DNA from: Pseudomonas serbica
GTDB taxonomy: Bacteria; Pseudomonadota; Gammaproteobacteria; Pseudomonadales; Pseudomonadaceae
DNA: 64,000 nt
Assembly: GCF_028823535.1 (NCBI RefSeq)
Contig: NZ_JAQIYM010000007.1
Coordinates: forward strand, 293,874-357,873
Direction of reading: 5' to 3'
The translations under genes and the position numbers were made by a program. The notes below the pieces were generated by a model. That model had not been told where the DNA came from. It did no database searches and saw only the letters and a program-made list of their open reading frames with translations. Numbering within the stretch: position 1 is the stretch's first letter; each line of letters starts with the position of its first letter. Positions 33,594 to 43,975 of the stretch are shown here, piece by piece.

Positions 33594-36500
33594 TCACAGC
33601 GGGCGACCCTCTGCGCCATTGAGCGCACTCAAGGCCTTGACGTTGGCCAGGTCGGTCAGCTTGACGCCGCCGTAGTTGCGCACGGCAAGACTGACCGGGC
33701 CACTGCCGGTGTTCCAGCTGAAGCGTTGCTGGATGCCGTCCAGATCACTCACCCGTGCACTGTCGTTCATGCGCAGCAGGCCCCAGCGGCCCGGGTAGTC
33801 GAACACCGTGATGCGCTCGCCGCTCAGGGTCACCACATCCAGGCGTGCGCCCGGCGTGGTGGTCGTGCCCGGCCAGGAGAAACGGCTCCAGCTGGTCCTG
33901 CCATTACGGTAGTGCTGCACCTGGCCATCGAGGGTGAAAATGATGTCGGTGAGGTTGGCGGAGGGCTCGAGCATGATCTCGAAGCCGTTGTCGCGGTCCG
34001 ACAGGCTGGCGATCACCTGGCCCAACGAACTGGCCTTGTCGATGCTGTTGACCATGTTCGGATTGACCAGCGGCGTGGCCTTGCTGTTGCTGCTCATCCC
34101 CAGGCCCTCGCCACCGGACAGGTTGCCGATTTCGTTGCGCTTGAAGTTCGGCAGCAGCCCGGATTCCGGGTCGACGAAACGCTGCAGATCCTTGACCGAG
34201 GCTTCATTGCGGCTGCCGGGCGCAATCGGGTAACGGTGCGCCATGACCTGCTCCCAGGGCTTGGCGATCTGCTGCGCCCAGGCCTTGGCAATCTGTTGGC
34301 CAGCCGGGTCGCGCAGGGTTTCCCAGGCAAACTGGATCGGCAGGCTGAACAGGCTCTGCAACGAATCGGACAGGCTGCCCTGGCTGGTGTCGACGGTGGT
34401 CTCGACATAGTTGCGCACGCTGGTCACTTCGCTTGGCAACCCTTCGAGGGTTTCACTGATCAGCAGCTTGCTGCTCTTGCCGACGTCCTGGGAGCGCTGG
34501 ATGTTGTTCATCCGCACCTTGAGTTTGCGCAGGGCTGCGAGGTAGCGGTCCATGATCGTGCTGTCGGCGCCTTCGGCGTTTTGCACGGCGAACACCCGCG
34601 ATACCGGTTCGAAGCGCTTCGCCAGGCTGCCATCGTCAACCGCCGGCAGCGGCGATACCAGCGCACCGGGCGCGGTGTTCTTGCCATCGAAGATCCCGCT
34701 GACGCTGCTCCAGAATCCGTCATCGGGCTTGACGCCCGCCTGCGGGGTTTCGCGCGGGGCAGGGACGTCCCACTGGGTGTTGTCGTTGACCGCCGCCAGC
34801 AGGGTTTTCACCGGCGAGTTCTGCACGTCGCTGAGCAGTGACAGTTGCTGGGTGGCATTGGCCATGTCGGTGAAGTGACGAACGCCAACGCTGTCGACGA
34901 AGCTGTACCAGGCCTGGGTGTAGTCACGCTTGTAGCGCGTCATGAACTCGCGGATGAAGTTGGCTTTCTGCACGATGCTGTCGCCGCCTTCGCCATCGAG
35001 TACCCAGTCCGTTTCGTTTTGCAGGTTGCCCGACACCAGCTTGATCAGCTCAGGCTTGACGAACTGTTCCCAGCCCTGGCGGGTGAAAATCGCCGGGACC
35101 GCTTCGCTGCCATACAGCAGCTGACGGCCGGGCAGCGGCACCAGGTCGCTCAAGCCGACAGCCGGGAACTGACGGCTGGATTCCAGTTGCAGGCGCAGGT
35201 ATTCACGGTCTACCAGCGAGCTGGAAATCATGAAGGACTTCAGGCTGTTGCGGGTTTCGTTGATGAGCTGCTCGTTACGCGACAAGGCGGGTGCCTGGCC
35301 ATTCTTGAGCAACTGCACGTAGACCGGTGAGTTGTCCTCGATCACCGCGATGCTGACAGGATGCTCGGCACTGGCGGTATTGGCCCAGGCCACCGGCAAT
35401 GCAGCGCCGACGAACTCCGGGTCTGGATGGGTGCCTGGTTGCGTGAGCATCAGGTAAAGCTTCAGTGCGTTATAGGACTCGATGATGGAGGCGACTTGGC
35501 GCTCATCCAGCCGGCCGAGCATTTCTTCGGACAACGACAGCCCGCCGGTGGTCGCCGACAAGTCAGCGGCATCGCTCGCCGTGGCAGGGTTGCGCAGCGC
35601 CGTCAGCGTTTCGCCCCGGACCTTGTTCGCAGCACCCTTGGCGGCACCGGTCAGGCGATTGGCGACATCACCGCTGCTGCGCGGCAGGTTGTTCAAGCGG
35701 GTCGGCAGTTTCTGGCCCGACGCGCGGGATTTGCCTGAGTCGGCCTTGTTGGGTGCAGGCGCAAAGCTGTTCTGCGCATCCATGGTCCTGGCGAACTCAT
35801 TGAAGGCGCGCATCTGCAATTGCAGTTGCAAGGTGACAGGCTCCAGCGCCTGGGTGCGCAGTTGTTGCCAGTAGGCAGTCTGCGCAACGCGGTAGATGTC
35901 GTCACCACGATAGAGACCGGCGCCCAGTTGCAGCGGCACGCCGTTGGCACGGTGCTTCTCGATGGCGTGGAGTTGCTCACGCAGCAGCTCCAGGCCCTGG
36001 CCCGAGGCGAGTAACCCTGCACGGTCCGGGGACTGTTGCAGCTCGCTAAGTTGTTCGCGCAAGGTGGCCAGCCACTGCCGGTTGTTCTGGAACGACAGGG
36101 CTTGCCAGCCAATGAACGCAACCCCGGCCAATACTGCCAGGCCCAGCAGGGCAGGGCTGGCGGAGGTGTTCCTGCCAATGCGCGACTGATAGAGGGTCAG
36201 GTCGCGATCGGGGAAGATCACCCGACGGAACGTATCAGTGATGAAGTAGCTGCGGTCGCTGATTTTCTTGCCGCTGCCGTGCTCCGGTTGCTCGGCGGCA
36301 GGCTGCAAGGCGAACGACTCGGCCAGGTCGTCTTCATACACCTGGCTCAGCTGCTGGTCGGTCTGCAAGGCACTGGTGAAATACAGCCCGCGCAGCAACA
36401 GCGGCGCACCGCTGCGACGGGTTTCGGCGAAATGCTGAAGAAACTGTTCCAGCACCCCGGACAGCTCGGCGAAATAGTTCGGGAAGTTCAGCAACGCGCT

Positions 36501-37466
36501 GTCGGCATCGGCACCCAAGGCAATCATCTGGGCGTCGACGTGGCGACGTATATGACCGTGCAGGTTTGCCAGCTTGGCATCCAGCACCGGGCGCAGGCCC
36601 TGGTTACGGATCTCGGACAAACCGAAGGTCATGCCCAGGGGTTGTTGGCGCTCGTTGAGGTCCAGGCCTTCAAACGCCTGGCTGAAGCCCGGCAGTTGAT
36701 CGGTCTTGCTCAGCATCAGGTAGATCGGAGGGTTGGCGTCCAGGCAATCGTTGTATTCCTCGATGCGCGACACCAGTTGTGCGGCGAGTTCGTTGCGCTC
36801 GGTTGCGCTGCACGCCAGCAGTTCAGGCAGGCTCACCACCAGCACCAGGCCGTTGACCGCGGCCTTGCTGCGCTGTTTTTTCAGCAGGCGCAGGAAGGCG
36901 GCAAATTCACTGGCCGACGGGTCGTCGCGCAGGTAACGGCCAGCCGTGTCGATCATCACGGCCTCGGGGCTGAAATACCAATCGCAATGCTGGGTACCGC
37001 TTTCCGTGTCGTTGGCGCTGTTGGCAATGCTTGCGGACAAACCGGAGCGGGTCAGCAATGACGTTTTGCCGGCCGCAGACATGCCGATCACCAGGTACCA
37101 CGGCAAATCATACAGCGCCGACGAACCGCCGCCACCGGCCGAGCGGTCGGTGCGCAACATCGCGATGGCGTGCTTGAGGCGTTCGCGCAGCACGTGCTGA
37201 TCGCGGAACTCACCAGAAGACTTGAGCGAACGATCGACTTCGATCTGCACCAGGTTTTCAAGGTTGTGCTCGGCGCGGATGCGCTTGTACTGACGCAGCA
37301 CAATGATCAGCAGGTAGAAGGCACTGACGAGCGCCATCGCTTCCAGCGCATACCCGCGCAGCCAACCCACGCGCGGGGCCACGAACCAGCAGACCGCCAG
37401 GCTCGCCAGCCACAGGACGGGGACGAGGAACCAAAAACTTTTCAACGAACGCAATAATGTCTTCAT
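33594..37466 (-). CDS. tssM: T6SS membrane complex protein TssM (IcmF)
   Basis: The 1290-residue inner-membrane protein has two N-terminal membrane segments (about 12-30 and 40-57), a cytoplasmic GTPase-like domain with Walker A GMSAAGKTSL (128-137) and a third segment near 450. A large periplasmic region ends in the TssJ-binding domain. The conserved IcmF-related stretch LLRGLYFTSALQTDQ is present. TssM spans the envelope and contacts TssL and TssJ. The ATG follows AGGAAGAC. Length is normal for the family. Confidence 0.95.
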   Translation of the reverse strand: MKTLLRSLKSFWFLVPVLWLASLAVCWFVAPRVGWLRGYALEAMALVSAFYLLIIVLRQYKRIRAEHNLENLVQIEVDRSLKSSGEFRDQHVLRERLKHAIAMLRTDRSAGGGGSSALYDLPWYLVIGMSAAGKTSLLTRSGLSASIANSANDTESGTQHCDWYFSPEAVMIDTAGRYLRDDPSASEFAAFLRLLKKQRSKAAVNGLVLVVSLPELLACSATERNELAAQLVSRIEEYNDCLDANPPIYLMLSKTDQLPGFSQAFEGLDLNERQQPLGMTFGLSEIRNQGLRPVLDAKLANLHGHIRRHVDAQMIALGADADSALLNFPNYFAELSGVLEQFLQHFAETRRSGAPLLLRGLYFTSALQTDQQLSQVYEDDLAESFALQPAAEQPEHGSGKKISDRSYFITDTFRRVIFPDRDLTLYQSRIGRNTSASPALLGLAVLAGVAFIGWQALSFQNNRQWLATLREQLSELQQSPDRAGLLASGQGLELLREQLHAIEKHRANGVPLQLGAGLYRGDDIYRVAQTAYWQQLRTQALEPVTLQLQLQMRAFNEFARTMDAQNSFAPAPNKADSGKSRASGQKLPTRLNNLPRSSGDVANRLTGAAKGAANKVRGETLTALRNPATASDAADLSATTGGLSLSEEMLGRLDERQVASIIESYNALKLYLMLTQPGTHPDPEFVGAALPVAWANTASAEHPVSIAVIEDNSPVYVQLLKNGQAPALSRNEQLINETRNSLKSFMISSSLVDREYLRLQLESSRQFPAVGLSDLVPLPGRQLLYGSEAVPAIFTRQGWEQFVKPELIKLVSGNLQNETDWVLDGEGGDSIVQKANFIREFMTRYKRDYTQAWYSFVDSVGVRHFTDMANATQQLSLLSDVQNSPVKTLLAAVNDNTQWDVPAPRETPQAGVKPDDGFWSSVSGIFDGKNTAPGALVSPLPAVDDGSLAKRFEPVSRVFAVQNAEGADSTIMDRYLAALRKLKVRMNNIQRSQDVGKSSKLLISETLEGLPSEVTSVRNYVETTVDTSQGSLSDSLQSLFSLPIQFAWETLRDPAGQQIAKAWAQQIAKPWEQVMAHRYPIAPGSRNEASVKDLQRFVDPESGLLPNFKRNEIGNLSGGEGLGMSSNSKATPLVNPNMVNSIDKASSLGQVIASLSDRDNGFEIMLEPSANLTDIIFTLDGQVQHYRNGRTSWSRFSWPGTTTTPGARLDVVTLSGERITVFDYPGRWGLLRMNDSARVSDLDGIQQRFSWNTGSGPVSLAVRNYGGVKLTDLANVKALSALNGAEGRPL

Positions 37467-37496
37467 GTCTTCCTGACTCGGTTACCTGACCTGTGC

Positions 37497-38210
37497 TCAG
37501 GCACTGAACAGCTGGCTGATTTGTTCGGACAACGCGGCTACGTCTTTGCCCAGCAGCCAGTCCAGCGTCAGGTAGACACCCGCGCAGACCAGCGCAATCA
37601 GCGCCAGGTAGAGCCACAGGGGCACTTCATGGCGCAGCATCTGCGAGACTTGGTCGGGCAAGGCCCAGTCAGGCGAGAGGGCCTTGGGGGTCTTGCGAAA
37701 ACGCGCGATGTCTTGGCCCAGGGTATTGGCCAGGTAACGCAACTGGTCCTTTTGCCCGAGGCTGAACTTGCCTTCGAACCCCAGGGCCAGGCACAGGTGG
37801 TAGACCTCGAGCACGTCGAGGTTCTGTTTGACGTCGCCACGCAACGCATCGATCTTTTCGAAGAAGCCTTCACCGGCCAGGTGCACGCCGAAATAGCGGA
37901 ACTGCAACGGCTGCAATTCAAAGTGCCGACGCAATTCGTTGTCCCCGGAGCGCAACACGCTTTCATCGAGGAAGGCACAGAGGGCGTACTGGGTGTCCTT
38001 GACCTGTTCAACGCTGTAGTTGGCGCCACGGGCGTCGAGCTCCAGCGCCTTGAAGAAGCTGTCGACGCTCGCCTCGAAGGCGCTGACCGACGTCACCTGG
38101 CGGCCCTTGCGCACGATCAGCGCCATGCTGATGAAGTCTTGCACCAGGTCCTTGAGGGTCGGTTTTTCACGGGCGGGCGCCACGGCGCCTTGCAGTACGG
38201 CTTCGGTCAT
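37497..38210 (-). CDS. tssL: T6SS membrane complex protein TssL (DotU)
   Basis: The 237-residue protein has the DotU cytoplasmic helical domain (YALCAFLDESVLRSG, FFEKIDALRGD, LEVYHLCLALGFEGKF). A single C-terminal membrane segment lies at about 205-228. It is of the short type without an OmpA extension, which fits the peptidoglycan-binding domain being on the separate TssM-like protein. It overlaps tssK by 4 bp. Confidence 0.95.
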   Translation of the reverse strand: MTEAVLQGAVAPAREKPTLKDLVQDFISMALIVRKGRQVTSVSAFEASVDSFFKALELDARGANYSVEQVKDTQYALCAFLDESVLRSGDNELRRHFELQPLQFRYFGVHLAGEGFFEKIDALRGDVKQNLDVLEVYHLCLALGFEGKFSLGQKDQLRYLANTLGQDIARFRKTPKALSPDWALPDQVSQMLRHEVPLWLYLALIALVCAGVYLTLDWLLGKDVAALSEQISQLFSA

Positions 38211-39550
38211 TTGAGTACCGCCATCAGTTCAAGCTTGAGGTTGGTGAACGCGCTGGGCGCATAGAAAGAGATGGCCTGGGCACTCATCATTCGCTCGTAG
38301 ACCCGGCCATGGGGTTCGATGGAGAAGTAGTGATTGTCCAGTCGCACCGGAATCGCATTGGGCAGGCGGGTCGAATGATTGAGGGTGACCCCCGGCATGG
38401 CGCTGTTGACCACCACTTCGATGTCTTCCGGCGAGCCGACCTTGAACGCCCGTGGCACCAGTTCCAGCAGGCTCGCGCCCGGCATGTCGGCGTGCACGGA
38501 GATGTAGAAATCCGCCTCCGCCAGCCGTGGATCGTGCAACTGCCCTTGCCAGTACGAGGGTTTGGTCTGGGTCAGGTTGATCACCACGCACTGATTTGGC
38601 ACTACGTTGTCGAGCAGCACGCGAATCATTTCGTCGAGCCTGACCAGCGAGGCCGCCGGGTCGTGGTGGTCGTACTCGGGGATGTCGTTGAGCTGGGTGT
38701 CCAGCGAGAACGTCAGCAAGCCGCCGGCCAGTTCGGCCAGGAACAGATACAGGCGCTCGGGGTGCAGGCGTGGATGCGCGAGCAGGTGCGCCAGGGCAGG
38801 GTGCGCACGGTTCACCGTGTTCAACAGCCAGAACAGGGTGACGTCGCTTGAGCCGAACTCGGCAATCTGGTCCGCGCGCTCGCGACGCCGCCCCGACAGC
38901 GCCTTGCTCTTCGATTGCAGGGCACCGAGCAAACGCTTGCCCAGCCCGATCAGGGTGTCATGGGTGCCCAGGTGCAGCGTCGGGTGCACGAAATGCCCGT
39001 CGAGGTTGAAGCCGCCGATGTTGTTGCGTGACAACCGGGCGATCGGGCACCAGGTGTAGCCATCGAGGTTGTCGCCGTCGATGAGCATCACCACGTTCAG
39101 GCGCAGGCTGGTGATTTCGTTTTCCAGGTCGCCTTCGTTGAGGTCTGGCAAGGTGTCGAACTGCTTGCGATAGCGCCGCCCGGTCTTCTGTTCCTGGCCG
39201 TCTTCGACGTAGTTCAGGCCGAAGGGCTCCGGCAGTTTCAGCGCGGCGTAGACCTTCAGGTCGTTGCCCTTGAGCAGGTCCTTCAAGTCGCGGGCGGCCG
39301 GCAGCGGGTCGTGCTGCGGCGCGTCGTACAGGCTGCCGTCGGGAAACACCAGCTTCAGCCGCTTGAGCTGCAGGGAGCCGGTGGCGAGGGCTTCCTCGTC
39401 CACTTCGAGCAACTGCACGCCCCAGTGAAAAGGCGTGTTGCGCAGGGTCGCCTGCGCCAGCTGATGCTGGTGGAACTCATCCTGATACTGGAAATGCTGG
39501 GGCAAAAGGAACATGCCTTCGGACCACATCACCCGGCTTTGCTTACTCAT
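38207..39550 (-). CDS. tssK: T6SS baseplate-membrane connector TssK
   Basis: The 447-residue protein shows the TssK (ImpJ/VasE) pattern: VMWSEGMFLLPQHFQYQDEF at the start, then ELAGGLLTFSLD and ELVPRAFKVGSPEDIE. It links the TssEFG baseplate to TssL/TssM. It is coupled to tssJ upstream and tssL downstream by 4-bp overlaps. Confidence 0.95.
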   Translation of the reverse strand: MSKQSRVMWSEGMFLLPQHFQYQDEFHQHQLAQATLRNTPFHWGVQLLEVDEEALATGSLQLKRLKLVFPDGSLYDAPQHDPLPAARDLKDLLKGNDLKVYAALKLPEPFGLNYVEDGQEQKTGRRYRKQFDTLPDLNEGDLENEITSLRLNVVMLIDGDNLDGYTWCPIARLSRNNIGGFNLDGHFVHPTLHLGTHDTLIGLGKRLLGALQSKSKALSGRRRERADQIAEFGSSDVTLFWLLNTVNRAHPALAHLLAHPRLHPERLYLFLAELAGGLLTFSLDTQLNDIPEYDHHDPAASLVRLDEMIRVLLDNVVPNQCVVINLTQTKPSYWQGQLHDPRLAEADFYISVHADMPGASLLELVPRAFKVGSPEDIEVVVNSAMPGVTLNHSTRLPNAIPVRLDNHYFSIEPHGRVYERMMSAQAISFYAPSAFTNLKLELMAVLK

Positions 39551-40302
39551 TGAGCGCCTTCCAAAAATGAATTCAATTTCGAGTCCACGGCTTTTTGCGC
39601 GGAGGCACTCGTCTGGTCCTGGGCCTTCTGCACCACGGCGTCCTGCACGCGCTCGGTCAGCGAGGGTTTGGCCGGCTGCTCGGGCAGGGCGGCGGCTTTG
39701 GCCAGCTGCTCCTGGGTCTTGGGTTTGTCCAGGACATCGACGCCACTGACGGCGGACACCCTGTTGTTGTCCACCAGTACCCGCAGGCCGTCGGAGGAGA
39801 ACCAGATGCCGTCCTTGCGCAGGGAGTTGGCGTCAAACGCAACCTTCCAGCGGCTGTTCTCGTCGGTGCGGAAAAACGCGGCGACGCCGACATAGCCGGT
39901 GGCCTTGTTCAGCGGCCATTTGTCGACCTGGCCCATGCCCGGCAGCAAGGTGATTTCGCGGTTCTCGATCAGGGTATTGCCGAGGGCCTTTTGCGGGTCG
40001 TCCCACAGTGTGTCGGCGTCGACCGAGGCAAAGCGCTCCAGCGAGGTCAGCTGGTACACGCGCAGCACCACCGACAGCGGATGGCCGGACGCGTCGGGAT
40101 TGAGCTGGTTGCCGCCGTCGGAGGTGAGGATGACCTTCTCCTGGTCGTCGAACAGCATGTCGCCCGCCCAGGTGTCGTCGACACGTTTGCCGACCCGGTC
40201 GGTGACGCCGCAGGCGCTCAGTACCGCCATCATCGCCACCGCCGTCAGGCATTTGGCCAACGCCGTCTTTTCGAGACGCTTCCCTGAACTTTTCTTGTCC
40301 AT
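39547..40302 (-). CDS. tssJ: T6SS outer-membrane lipoprotein TssJ
   Basis: From the ATG at 40302 the product has 251 residues with a lipobox LSAC (Cys31). The TssJ domain reads PLSVVLRVYQLTSLERF and REITLLPGMGQVDKWPLNKA. A GTG at 40332 overlapping the clpV stop is an alternative start. The C-terminal ~70 residues (Gln/Ala/Lys-rich, after about 180) extend beyond the usual TssJ of about 160-180 residues. The lipoprotein anchors TssM at the outer membrane. Confidence 0.9.
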   Translation of the reverse strand: MDKKSSGKRLEKTALAKCLTAVAMMAVLSACGVTDRVGKRVDDTWAGDMLFDDQEKVILTSDGGNQLNPDASGHPLSVVLRVYQLTSLERFASVDADTLWDDPQKALGNTLIENREITLLPGMGQVDKWPLNKATGYVGVAAFFRTDENSRWKVAFDANSLRKDGIWFSSDGLRVLVDNNRVSAVSGVDVLDKPKTQEQLAKAAALPEQPAKPSLTERVQDAVVQKAQDQTSASAQKAVDSKLNSFLEGAQ

Positions 40303-40325
40303 GACCACTACCTGTAGATGCCCGG

Positions 40326-42917
40326 TCAGCACAGGCGATAGGCGAAATCGCCGTCGCTGCCCAACTCGATGTTCAGACTCTGGATCGGTTTGTCCTGCGC
40401 CATGCGCTCAAGGACCCGCTGTGCCAGTTCCGGCATCAGGGTCTTGGACAAAATGTTGTCGATGTTGCGAGCGCCGCTGTCGACCTCGGTGCAGCGCGAG
40501 GCAATGGCTTTGACCAGCGCCTCGTCATAACCCAGGACGGCCTGATGATTGCGCTCGAAGCGCTGGCGAATGCGCGCGAGCTTGAGCGCGACAATGCGCT
40601 CAAGAATCGCGTCCTGGACCGGGTAATAGGGGACGATGGTCAGGCGACCGAGGAAGGCCGGCTTGAACACCTGGTTCAACTCCTCACGCAGTCCTTCGAC
40701 GATGGCTTCCGGTGTCGGTTGCGGCTGTGCATTGAGGCACCACTGCATGATGCGCTCGGTCCCGGTGTTGGACGTGAGGATGATCACGGTGTTGCGGAAG
40801 TTGATCTCGCGACCTTCACCGTCGTCCAGCACGCCTTTGTCGAATACCTGGAAAAACAGTTCGAGCACGTCCGGGTGGGCCTTTTCCACCTCATCGAGCA
40901 GCACCACGCTGTACGGCTTGCGTCGCACCGCTTCGGTCAGCACGCCGCCCTCGCCATAGCCGACGTAACCCGGCGGCGAGCCCTTGAGGCTGGAGACCGT
41001 GTGGGCTTCCTGGTACTCGGACATGTTGATGGTGATCAGGTTGCGCTCGCCGCCATACAGGGTGTCGGCCAGGGCCAGTGCGGTTTCGGTCTTGCCCACG
41101 CCGCTCGGGCCGAGCAACAGGAACACGCCGATCGGTTTGTTCGGATCTTCCATGCGGGCGCGGGAAATCTTGATGCGCTTGCCGATTTCCTGCAGGGCGT
41201 GGTCCTGGCCGAGCACCCGCTCACCCAGCAGCGCCGGCAGGCGCTGCACAGTGTCGATTTCGTCGCGCAGCATCTTGCCCAGGGGGATGCCGGTCCAGCC
41301 GGAAATCACTTCGCCGATGGTGCCGCCATCCACCAGGGCATGCACCAGGGGTTGCTCACCCTGGACGCTGGCCAGTTCGGCGCGCACCGCGGCAATTTCT
41401 TGTGCATCCGGTGCCTGATTGTCCGGGTGGCTGAGGGCGCCGAGCTGTTCCACCAGTTGCAGCTCGCGTTGCCACTGTTGCTCGAGGGCATCGCGGGTCT
41501 GCTGTTCGGTCAGCAACTCGGCGTTCAGGGTGGCCAGGCGACGGGCATGGTCGCTGCCTTTGGCGGCTTCCTGCTGCAGTACCGAGATTTCCGCCTGCAG
41601 GTTGTCGATCTGGCGCTTGCAGTCTTCCAGCGGCCCCGGCTGCGCCGATTGCCCCAGGGCGACCCGGGCGCAGGCGGTGTCCAGCACGCTGACGGCCTTG
41701 TCCGGCAGTTGGCGCCCGGTGATGTAGCGATTGGACAGGCGCACGGCCTGCACCAGCGCTTCGTCCATCACCGTGACCTTGTGGTGTTCCTGCATCTTGG
41801 CCAGCAGGCCGCGCAGCATGTGGATCGCCTTGTCTTCGTCCGGCTCTTCGACCTTCACCACCTGGAAGCGGCGGGCCAGGGCGGCGTCCTTTTCGAAGTA
41901 CTTCTTGTACTCGGCCCAGGTGGTCGCCGCGATGGTGCGCAGCTCGCCCCGGGCCAGGGCTGGCTTGAGCAGGTTGGCGGCATCGTTCTGCCCGGCCTGG
42001 CCGCCCGAACCGATCAGGGTGTGCGCTTCGTCGATGAACAGGATGATCGGGTGCAGGCTGCGCTTGGTTTCTTCGATCACCGACTTGAGGCGGTTTTCGA
42101 ACTCGCCTTTCACACCGGCACCGGCCTGCAACAAACCCAGGTCGAGGGTGTGGATGGCCACGCCCTTGAGCACCGACGGCACGTCACCCTGGATGATGCG
42201 CAGGGCCAGGCCTTCGACCACGGCGGTTTTGCCGACGCCGGCTTCACCGGTGAGGATCGGGTTGTTCTGGCGGCGGCGGGTCAAGATGTCGACCATCTGC
42301 CGCACCTCGAACTCGCGACCGAGCACCGGATCGATCCGGCCTTCGCGAGCGCTTTGCGTGAGGTTGATGGTGTATTGATCGAGGGCCGGAGTCTTGCCAT
42401 TGCCCTTGACCGTGCTGGCGATGTCGCTCGGCGGTTTGGCCAGGGCCGATTCGGCGCTGCCTTCCACCAAGGCGTTGAGGTTCACGCGCAGATCGTCGGC
42501 GTTGATTTTCTCAAGCTCGGCCGCCCCCGCGATCACCACCCGGCGCAGCTCATCGTCATCGAGCAAGGCCTGTAATAGATGACCGGTGCGGATCTGGGCC
42601 TGGCCGAACTCGATGGAGGCCAGCACCCACGCCTGTTCGATCAGGCGGGTCAGGTGCGGCGACAGCGCCGGGGTGCGCGTATTGCCTTTCTTGAACGTCC
42701 CCAGTGCCGTGACCAATTGCGCCTGCAAGCGCTCAGGCACCACGTCGTAATGACGCAGGATGGCCGGCAGGTCGTTGTCGTGGCTGTCGAGCAACTGCAA
42801 CAACAGGTGCTCGATCTCGACATCGTAGTGGTGTTCCGACAGGCACAGGGCCGCGGCGCTTTCGGTGGCGGCACGGCTGGTGTCGTTGAGCTTGGCAAAC
42901 AGGGACTTCAGGTTCAC
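40326..42917 (-). CDS. clpV: T6SS sheath-recycling AAA+ ATPase ClpV (TssH)
   Basis: The 863-residue protein has an N-terminal repeat domain that binds TssC and two AAA+ modules. The first has Walker A GEAGVGKTAVV (224-234). The second has GPSGVGKTETAL and VVLLDEVEKAHPDVLELFFQ. The middle coiled-coil region is between about 400 and 500. ClpV extracts contracted sheath. It overlaps tssG by 4 bp, in the same operon. Confidence 0.97.
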   Translation of the reverse strand: MNLKSLFAKLNDTSRAATESAAALCLSEHHYDVEIEHLLLQLLDSHDNDLPAILRHYDVVPERLQAQLVTALGTFKKGNTRTPALSPHLTRLIEQAWVLASIEFGQAQIRTGHLLQALLDDDELRRVVIAGAAELEKINADDLRVNLNALVEGSAESALAKPPSDIASTVKGNGKTPALDQYTINLTQSAREGRIDPVLGREFEVRQMVDILTRRRQNNPILTGEAGVGKTAVVEGLALRIIQGDVPSVLKGVAIHTLDLGLLQAGAGVKGEFENRLKSVIEETKRSLHPIILFIDEAHTLIGSGGQAGQNDAANLLKPALARGELRTIAATTWAEYKKYFEKDAALARRFQVVKVEEPDEDKAIHMLRGLLAKMQEHHKVTVMDEALVQAVRLSNRYITGRQLPDKAVSVLDTACARVALGQSAQPGPLEDCKRQIDNLQAEISVLQQEAAKGSDHARRLATLNAELLTEQQTRDALEQQWQRELQLVEQLGALSHPDNQAPDAQEIAAVRAELASVQGEQPLVHALVDGGTIGEVISGWTGIPLGKMLRDEIDTVQRLPALLGERVLGQDHALQEIGKRIKISRARMEDPNKPIGVFLLLGPSGVGKTETALALADTLYGGERNLITINMSEYQEAHTVSSLKGSPPGYVGYGEGGVLTEAVRRKPYSVVLLDEVEKAHPDVLELFFQVFDKGVLDDGEGREINFRNTVIILTSNTGTERIMQWCLNAQPQPTPEAIVEGLREELNQVFKPAFLGRLTIVPYYPVQDAILERIVALKLARIRQRFERNHQAVLGYDEALVKAIASRCTEVDSGARNIDNILSKTLMPELAQRVLERMAQDKPIQSLNIELGSDGDFAYRLC

Positions 42918-43975
42918 AGGGAGACCCCATCAAAAGGAATGTGGAAGAGGGCGCAGCGGGAGGGCTCCACGTCGACGCCTGGTCGCTTGAGCCAGCCGAG
43001 CCGGCCCAGGGACACGTTGCCCAGGCGGGCGACCGGTACGGCCTTGGGTTTGAGCTTGGGTGCCAACTGGAAGTCGAGTTCCGCACCGACATAGAAACGC
43101 ACCAGTTCCAGCAGTTTCTGGTAGTCCTCGGTGCCGGGCTGGAAGCGTTGATAGTCGGCCAGTTCCAGTGGACCGATCTCGATGCGCACGCACGACTGGT
43201 AGTCCCAGACCCGGTTGCCGGCGACGGCGCTTTGCCCGAGCACGGCGTTCTTGCGCCCCAGCTGCGTGCACTGGCTGGCGTCGAGTTTCAGCCAGCGACC
43301 GGCAAATGGCTTGACCTTGAACGGCAACGAAAAATAGAAAGACAGCATCGCTTCCAGGTTCAACGCGTTGCGCGGTTTCTGCGCGAACAGGCCGGAGAAA
43401 TAGCTGAACAATTCCCGGCGCAGGGGCGAGCCTTGTCTGTCGAATTTCTGCTTCTGCGCCTCGGGGCCGAAGCCCACCAGATTGAGCAGGTAACGATCGA
43501 AATCCGAGGTGCCGTTGCGTTCATACTCGATGTAGAACTTGTACTTTTGCCAGGCCTCGTAGAACAGCGTGGTCATGCGGTGCGAAAAGATGTCGAGAAA
43601 CGCATGGGCCGCGTCATCCCGGTACTGGATGTGCCGTTCGATCAACAGCTCGGTGTACGGGCGCGGCAACACGCCCGACGGCCCGACCAGCCCCATGAAG
43701 GTCACTTGCATCTCGGACAGCGGCAGGCCGGCCACGGACACCTTGCCTTCACGCTCGAACTGCAAGTCGCTGACTTCACTGGCCGGGAAGTTGAGCGACA
43801 GCTGCGAGCGAAAACGCAGAGGGTCTTCGTGCGGTCGGGTCTGCAGGTCCATGCGCCCGGTTCTGCTGTAATGCAGGCGAAGCAAGCGCACCAATTGGAA
43901 AAACTCGAATCGGTGCGGCTCAGCCCGTGCCTGGTCGATCAGACCAGGGGTTGATCGCCGGTTCGCGGTGGCCAT
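42914..43975 (-). CDS. tssG: T6SS baseplate protein TssG
   Basis: The 353-residue protein matches the TssG/ImpH family: RFEFFQLVRLLRLHYSRTGR, FMGLVGPSGVLPRPYTELLI, then AHAFLDIFSHRMTTLFYEAW. It forms the baseplate wedge with TssE and TssF. Its start lies 37 bp inside the end of tssF, indicating translational coupling. Confidence 0.95.
   Translation of the reverse strand: MATANRRSTPGLIDQARAEPHRFEFFQLVRLLRLHYSRTGRMDLQTRPHEDPLRFRSQLSLNFPASEVSDLQFEREGKVSVAGLPLSEMQVTFMGLVGPSGVLPRPYTELLIERHIQYRDDAAHAFLDIFSHRMTTLFYEAWQKYKFYIEYERNGTSDFDRYLLNLVGFGPEAQKQKFDRQGSPLRRELFSYFSGLFAQKPRNALNLEAMLSFYFSLPFKVKPFAGRWLKLDASQCTQLGRKNAVLGQSAVAGNRVWDYQSCVRIEIGPLELADYQRFQPGTEDYQKLLELVRFYVGAELDFQLAPKLKPKAVPVARLGNVSLGRLGWLKRPGVDVEPSRCALFHIPFDGVSL

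Noticed and set aside
40545..42575. 676-codon plus-strand ORF
   Set aside because: Antisense to clpV; composition is that of a shadow frame.
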